Positions 33,917 through 40,000 of a DNA stretch of 40,000 bases are shown here, in pieces. Made by a program: the position numbers and the translations under genes. Below the pieces are notes generated by a model. It was not told where the DNA came from. It ran no database searches and saw only the letters and a list, made by a program, of their open reading frames with translations. This DNA is from Bigelowiella natans CCMP2755 (lineage: Eukaryota; Cercozoa; Chlorarachniophyceae): NCBI GenBank assembly GCA_000320545.1, contig ADNK01002538.1, positions 1 through 40,000 of the forward strand. The letters are read 5' to 3'. How positions within the stretch are numbered: position 1 is the stretch's first letter; each line of letters begins with the position of its first letter.

Positions 33917-35087
33917 TCACATTGATTTCCAAGCGAAGACTGCAAAATCGCAAGCTGTGCTAATTAGCTTCGACCCCAGATATCCGGCCGCGTGCACAGA
34001 GAATCTAACAGATTCGGTTAGAACTTGGCGTCCAATTCTTCCCGCCACGTGTATCACGTTGGCGATTATAACAACAGCAGTTTCAGCAATCTTGGCTGGT
34101 AGGTCGGAGAACATAGCGGAGTTGAATAGGCGAAGACTCCTCTCTCCAATCCCCCACCCCACCTGCTTAATCACCGGAAATATGACCTCCCCGGCTAGGT
34201 GCCTCATTGGGGAATAAATGAAGCTTTTAATCGGACGGCGTTTCCATCCAAATAGGTAAAGAACTATCTCTAGGCCACACAACATAAGGAATGATGCTCC
34301 GAATACTAAATCCCAGTCGCTTGATGACTTGACCTGTGGTAGTATGAAAGGGCAGGGGAGGGGGGGGGGAGGCATTGTGTGAGAGACAGCTTCATGTAGG
34401 CGACACAATTCAATAATCTCCACGTTTCAAAGCACTTCAATCCTGAGATCTTCATCTTGGGAAATATAGTGTACGTGTGCGTCGATACTGCTAATATTGC
34501 TGCTGATGCTGTTGGTGTTGTTGTCTTTAGTGTCATCATCATCGTCATCTGTGTTTGCTAGCACCTTAATGCCTCCCGCCTTCAAGGTAGGATGTCTCCA
34601 AAACGTGTACCAGCTTGTTTTTGGCGCGCGTTGTATCCCTGCAAAGCATCGAGCTCGCTTCCCGGGAGAGCGGAGTGCTTTGAGTATGAGCGACACGAGC
34701 TTGCCATGCAATTCATCACGGGCCTTGTGATATCCCTCGTCGGCTGCAAAGGGAAATATCTTGACTAGATCTGGCCGAAGGAAGAACTTGGGATGGCAAA
34801 GTACCTTGTAGTTGGAACAAGTAGTAGTAGTAGTAGTAGTAGTAGCAGCAGTAGCAGTATGTATAAATTCGTGATTGTTCTGCTGAGAAGTGTCTTTTTT
34901 CCACATGACAACTGACAGTAGGTTGAGGTTCTACCCTGACTTGGCCATGGATTTTAACGTTCTTTGCCAGATGAGCTTGCAAATTTCGGCGGTTACGGCA
35001 TGGATGGCCCTGCGATAGTAACAAATGATACACATTTTTATGCAATGTCTGTGGGGGGGTGGGGGGGGGGTGAAAGAGAGAAGAGTT

Positions 35088-35137
<50 letters not shown>

Positions 35138-35524
35138 CTTGTATAAATACAAATATGCAAATACACATACATATACATATATGGTGTTTCAAGATTTCCT
35201 AACCATCGGCTGTGCTGCATATGCAACGCTGTTGATGATATCCCTTCTGACGAAGATCTGTAGCAGCTTCCCTGGCTTCTGGTAGCGTGGCTTGCCATTA
35301 TCATATTGTTTACATAGCTTTACGATCTGAAACATTGAAGAATGAACATCGTTCAGCGAATGTGTTAATGCTCTAGCACTCTGAGACGGGGCGACTATGA
35401 CCTCTGATTTGAGATGGGAAATGCCCAGTTGCGTGAGCAGCAGCTTCACAAATCCGGTGATTTGGCCGACGTGATATCCTAGCGGTGTATGTGTGTATGT
35501 ATGTATGTATAGCAGTAAGGCTTC

Positions 35525-35569
<45 letters not shown>

Positions 35570-35658
35570 TTTTTCGGACTGCTGCTGCCGCTGCCATAAG
35601 CTTTCATGCTCAGGTTGATGTATATAGGATTTATATACTTGGCGTCGTATAGATACGA

Positions 35659-35692
<34 letters not shown>

Positions 35693-36489
35693 ATGTATAT
35701 GAATGATATATCTTCTGTATTGTTTTATTAGTGTTACCGTGGTCCCACACAGTGTAAGGGCTAGCTTCCGGGTCTGCGGATAAGAGGGACGTGCTGGCAC
35801 AAATAGCTGCACGCGCACCCACACACAGACACACACATAAATCGATAGTGACTGTAATCTCAATGTCCCCAAAGCAAGTGCTTGTGGCATTATGAATCTT
35901 TCTAAATCACTACCATCGTCATCGTCATCGTCATCATCATTTCATGCACACCATGCTTTAGTGTACACATACCAGCTTGTCGGAAGCGAGGATCATGGTC
36001 CGTTCTCCACGTATTCTGGTGTTTCTTCTTCAACTCCTCGGCGTTGTTAAGGTCATCGAATGCGTGCAGCAATAGCCTGGGGTGACATCGAGGTGATGGG
36101 GAAGGAAAAATACAAACAAGAAAGGTGCGAGGTTAAACGTAATAATTATAATTGAGAAACTGGTCAATATAAATGTGCAGATATCTAATATCAAATATAT
36201 TATTTATATGTGTGGAGAGGAGAGGGGGGAGTTATGTCCTCTAACTTTCGTCCACCTGGGTAATGGCGCACAATTCTCCAACCCGAAAATGATCGATGCT
36301 ACTGCTGCATGGATTTCGTATAGAATATAAGCTTGCGAATAGGAGTGATAGATCACTGCGTAGTTCCCACAATACCTGTGCGACAGAAAAAGACAAAAGG
36401 TACTCAGGAGGACCCTATTTATTTTTGACATCTACACCATCAACGCCATGTTTGTTGTTTGTAGATGGGGAAACATGTGTGTGTGTGTA

Positions 36490-36523
<34 letters not shown>

Positions 36524-37399
36524 CGGGGGGGGGGGAATGGCTGTCTTATCAGATATTTATACATCGTAGCACCACCTCTTGCAGATACCTTTTTTCATTA
36601 TCTAGCATCTTATTGAAGCATTGAAGCTTGAACTCACAATTGCTATGAATGTGTGCACCGAGGTTATATCGATTTTCAGCATTGATTTTCTTAGATTCTT
36701 TCAATCCTCCTCCTCGTGATTTTTTCCGGGATTTCCATGTGCAGTCATTTTTGCCTGTATTTCGGCGGAGCGACTGTGGGCCTAAGCATCAGCAGCAGCA
36801 GCTGTTGTTATTATCATCGTCCTATTTTCTAATCGCTCGATTGAGGGAGGAGGCATTCACTTTTGAACAAAAACGAAACACTGATCAAGTTTTTTATCAT
36901 CGCAGCGGTGATTCTTGATAATAGTCATCGTAATCATCAGTCTTATTTTTTTATTTTTACAGCGATTGATCACGATTACCAAGTTTTTCTTGATGCACGC
37001 AAGCATTCTCTCCTGGTGTGCCGGGGGGGCGGACTAGGGTAAGGATTCGACTAACCCCCTCCTTATGTTCGGAAACTATATCATTCGCCTTCTCATCTAT
37101 CACTTTTTCTCCTTTGTTCTCCCTCTCCTCCTCCTCCTCATCCTTTACATTTTTCGTTCTTTTTAAAATGCTCTTCTTGGAGGGTTTTGATTTCTTTTTC
37201 TTCAATGTTGTTGTCTTGTAGGATCCACGGAGACGATCTGTTCAGTGGCAATTTATATAATGCGATTCACCGCCATCAAAATCACTCCGTTGTCAATCAA
37301 ACCTTTTTTTTTCACTTCATTCTTGTTTTTCATTCGATCACTGCGCTTTTGCTTTTTCTTAGCCCTGTGGCCAGATGCAAAGGAGGGAGGACCAACCAT
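33917..37399 (-). CDS. Unrecognised protein with basic N-terminus and C-terminal hydrophobic segment
   Basis: Start at 37399. Exons with agreeing phases: 37399-37271, 37214-36980, 36781-36576, 36375-36272, 36076-35973, 35806-35738, 35478-35204. Less certain exons follow near 35009-34940 and 34821-34580, and the last is about 34337-33917. The first about 75 residues are lysine-rich (RAKKKQKRSDRMKNKNE; KKKKSKPSKKSILKRTKN), like a nuclear-localisation or nucleic-acid-binding tail. The middle is helical with no motif I know (YLQEVLWELRSDLSLLFASL; ADPEASPYTVWDHGYHVGQI; VKLLLTQLGISHLKSEVIV). The final exon has a probable membrane helix (LVFGASFLMLCGLEIVLYLF) and amphipathic helices. I do not assign a function; the mix of basic head and membrane tail is unusual. 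It could also be two genes divided near 35.2 kb. Confidence 0.6.
35020..35135 (+). repeat. G-run and (GA)n in an intron
   Basis: A G-rich run (about 35053-35070) is followed by about 50 bases of (GA)n, in an intron of the minus-strand gene. On the coding strand this is a long polypyrimidine tract upstream of the acceptor near 35010. Confidence 0.75.
35530..35692 (+). repeat. (TA)n and (GT)n microsatellites
   Basis: (TA)n at about 35530-35565 and (GT)n at about 35661-35691, both in the intron 35479-35737 of the unrecognised minus-strand gene. Confidence 0.8.
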
Positions 37400-38700
37400 C
37401 TGCAATATTGTGTGAAAAATGTTCATCGTGAAATTTGAAAAGTCACGATTTCGAGACCAACGAAAACCGTCAAACATGCATTGGTGAAGATCCAAGGGAA
37501 TGTGCACATAGCTGCACCTATCATAATATCTAAAGAACATGGATGACGCAAATTCCCGTAAATCCAATTTGTATACTCACCTCCCAGGTCCGATGACGAA
37601 TGCAAAAGGCTCGCTGCTTTCAGGTTTCCTTCAACGCAGGCAATTTCTCACTTTTTGCGAAAGCCGTGAACGATTCCGTGAGCATTCCTATGCAGGGACA
37701 ATCGGGGGAATGTATTCGGACCGTTCCGAGAATTTTACAATCGGCCGGCAGAGAAAGGTGAGTTTTGAAGCATTCGTTTGGTGGATTTGGCCCCGTTTCC
37801 CATCTGCGACATAAAATAATTGTACAGCAAATTTCAGGACCTTTCTCATCAAAAGTCGAAAAAGTTTCAGTAATCTTCGGCGATTTCTTTTTACCAAGTC
37901 TTTAAAAAAAAAACAGGATAATTTTAGATTGCGACATCACGAATATGTCTTGAAGTCGAGTTATACTGGCGAGTACTGCCGATTTCGGATTGGAAATACG
38001 TGCTCCTGGTGAGTGCTGCTTTTTTCGTACTAACGTTGCCTATGAGTTTGTTGACGTCACCTTTGCATAAAATGCACTCCATTATTACACATGCGACTTG
38101 ATATTTATTCCGCATGCATTTATAAATGCATTCGAAACTGTTCTCAACACTCTCCTTTTTCGCAGCGTCAACAGAAAATTGCCCTCGTCTTCAGGTTCCG
38201 TCGTCCCTTTTTCTCCGATTCGGAAATTTCCGCGTACCCTGTCGTATTGGAATAGGCTCCGTTTTTCCTGATACAACGGGAATCGAAGGTTGTCGTAGTT
38301 ATAGAACACACTGTGATTATATGTCGTTACATCTTTTGCTATGTCATGCGGAAGCTGACGACCAGAAACGCTCACTCCATAAATTACGGCGCCAGTCAGC
38401 AAGGAAACAGAGAAAGGCCTCCATCCAGAACTCTCTACCCCTCCCCTCTTCCCGCACTTACAGGTGAAAGTTCTGTCCTTTTCCGTTTTCTTTCTGTTTG
38501 GAATCTCAAAAGAAAGGGGATGAAGAAAGAAAGAAATATTTGGTGATGCGGATAAGGATAGTTTCCCACAGAAATAGAGAAACCGTTTGCTGCTCCTCCC
38601 CTTCCTGAAATGACCTTGTTTTCATTGCAAATAATTGCTGGCTAAGCTTTGTTGGGCGGATGTGACACTTGACTAGTATTAAGAAAAATGTTTATAACGG
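37400..38700. promoter_or_regulatory. Head-to-head spacer of 1.3 kb
   Basis: This lies between divergent starts at 37399 (minus) and 38701 (plus). It has few simple repeats and many GAAATTTC-, CGATTTC- and GATTCGGAAATTTCCG-like words. Open frames such as 37539-37814 and 38126-38467 (plus) do not read like known proteins, although the end of the latter (QKRSLHKLRRQSARKQRKA) could be an upstream exon of the next gene. Confidence 0.4.
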
Positions 38701-39857
38701 ATGATGTCAATCAGGCGAAGAAGAATGCAGCAACCGTGTACACCTGGAAAGGGCCAGGAAATAACGCCCCCGCTTCTCGAATTTGATTCTATCGACCTGC
38801 GGAAGCTCAACCTCTGCGAACCAAATCTTGAGTGGGAATTCAACTTCAGCGGTGCTATAATCCGATCTGAACCGAATACCCCTGCAACGTGTCGGCGACT
38901 AGGTATTTTAGTCAAGAATGAATATACCTCGTTTGACAGTAGAAAATTAGCTGAAGTTACGTCTCTACCAAATAAGCATGCCATCTTTAAAGGCTCTCGT
39001 TGATTTCTCTGTAGGGGCAACTCCAAGGGCTAAGCGTCCAGCCGCTTCCAACTTGACTTTCCGCACACCTCGATATGATCTTGAAACTTCATCAAACTCA
39101 AACGCTACAAGCAGCAGTTACTGGAGCACTAGCAATGAGTCCTCCCAAACCAGGTGATCATCAAAGTTGTAGCATTCTATAAATGCACCTCTCGTTCTCC
39201 TCTCTACATCCTTTAGCTCTCTCTCTCTCTTTCCTCATCAATATCCTCACCGCTTAGTTCCATGCATGCCAATCAGCAGCTTGACATCCATGAGGTGAAC
39301 TAACTTGCTTCTACTACAACAACTAAATTGACAGAGGAGTGGATGAGGAGAGCAGCTCCTCCACATATCCATTGGACATGGAGAACATGAGTGGCTGTCT
39401 TGTCAAAGAGCCTGTTCCTCAATTCGTGTTTGATGGTAATAGTAATACCTCTTCCCGCAGCTCTATCTGACCACGTCGTAAAAATGTCAATGACTTAAAA
39501 ATACCCTCTGTTTAATTGTTTATAGGGAGCGGGCGACCTGTGCTTTCAGAGCCGAATTCCCCCGCCACAGCTCGCAGCGGCCGACGTAAAAGCAAGCGTG
39601 ATGCTATGATTCGCCGTTCCGCTTCAGTACAATCTCCTCGCATTCCATTTCTGCCCAAGGGTGTGTTTGACGTAAATGACGATTTCTGCAACCATCTCGA
39701 GCATATGTCACTGGGCGATGAAAACACCAGCATTAGCAGCCCTAAATATAGAAGCAACTTAAACGTAGATGGTGCTGCTGACTCAGAAACGGTCTGGAGC
39801 GCAATGTCATCGTTGTTTGCTCACGCAAGTGGGAGTTTAGATGACAAAGACACCTGA
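38701..39857 (+). CDS. Unrecognised serine-rich protein with repeated SEPN[S/T]PAT motif
   Basis: Four exons: 38701-38902, 39015-39153, 39335-39435, 39526-39857. All phases agree and give 257 residues. A TAA lies in frame just before the start. The protein is mostly disordered and rich in Ser, Arg and Asn. It carries two copies of one motif, RSEPNTPATCRR (about residue 55) and LSEPNSPATARSGRR (about residue 155), plus a shorter LCEPN (about residue 38). Several S/T-P and R-x-x-S sites (TFRTPRYD; IRRSASVQSP) look like kinase targets. The C-terminus VWSAMSSLFAHASGSL may be a short helix. I do not recognise a family. It may be a regulatory or scaffold protein controlled by phosphorylation, but that is inference. 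Confidence 0.65.
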
Positions 39858-40000
39858 TATCATAATTTTAACCAATTAAAATGCAATGAAGCTGTGAGAA
39901 CTACGAGATGCAAGAGAACGAGGGTCAACTCCTCAGCCGTGTTTTGCTTGTTATCAACGTGGACTCCTCAATATACATCAGTAAACATAGAAAGTAAGGT

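Noticed and set aside
1-40000. tRNA, rRNA or snRNA genes
   Set aside because: I looked for tRNA T-arm (GTTCGAATC-like) signals and conserved rRNA or snRNA words on both strands and found none I could fold or defend.

Overview
This is nuclear DNA of an intron-rich eukaryote, most likely a protist alga with a complex (secondary) plastid. Genes are broken into short exons with GT-AG introns as small as about 33 nt. Microsatellites fill the introns. One gene encodes a plant-type [2Fe-2S] ferredoxin-like protein whose N-terminus reads as an ER signal peptide followed by a basic transit-like stretch, the bipartite import signal used for complex plastids. I cannot fix the lineage (chlorarachniophyte, cryptophyte, stramenopile and haptophyte all remain possible). 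I built the gene models by hand from conserved motifs and required splice phases to agree from exon to exon.

Layout, left to right: (1) an adenylate kinase on the minus strand, cut by the left edge; (2) the ferredoxin-like gene, divergent from it; (3) a polycystin-1/REJ-type membrane protein on the minus strand, with an in-frame TAG inside its REJ region; (4) exons of a class III nucleotide cyclase resembling soluble adenylyl cyclase, minus strand; (5) a 12-kb plus-strand gene encoding a RhoGEF (DH) domain, a PH domain and a kinesin motor in one polypeptide; (6) a complete kinetochore SPC24 gene, minus strand; (7) a membrane-anchored TPR protein, plus strand; (8) an unrecognised gene with a basic N-terminus and a C-terminal hydrophobic segment, minus strand; (9) an unrecognised serine-rich protein with a repeated SEPN[S/T]PAT motif, plus strand.

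Apart from two adjacent minus-strand genes (3 and 4), genes alternate in divergent and convergent pairs. All three tail-to-tail spacers carry CTAG-rich sequence, extreme at 25.2-26.8 kb. The head-to-head spacers share a different, CpG-containing AAATTTC/CGATTTC texture.

The strongest novelty is the DH-PH-kinesin fusion. Its motor keeps the P-loop, switch I and switch II motifs, and it would tie Rho-family GTPase activation directly to microtubules. SPC24 lies next to it tail-to-tail, but I see no evidence that the two work together.
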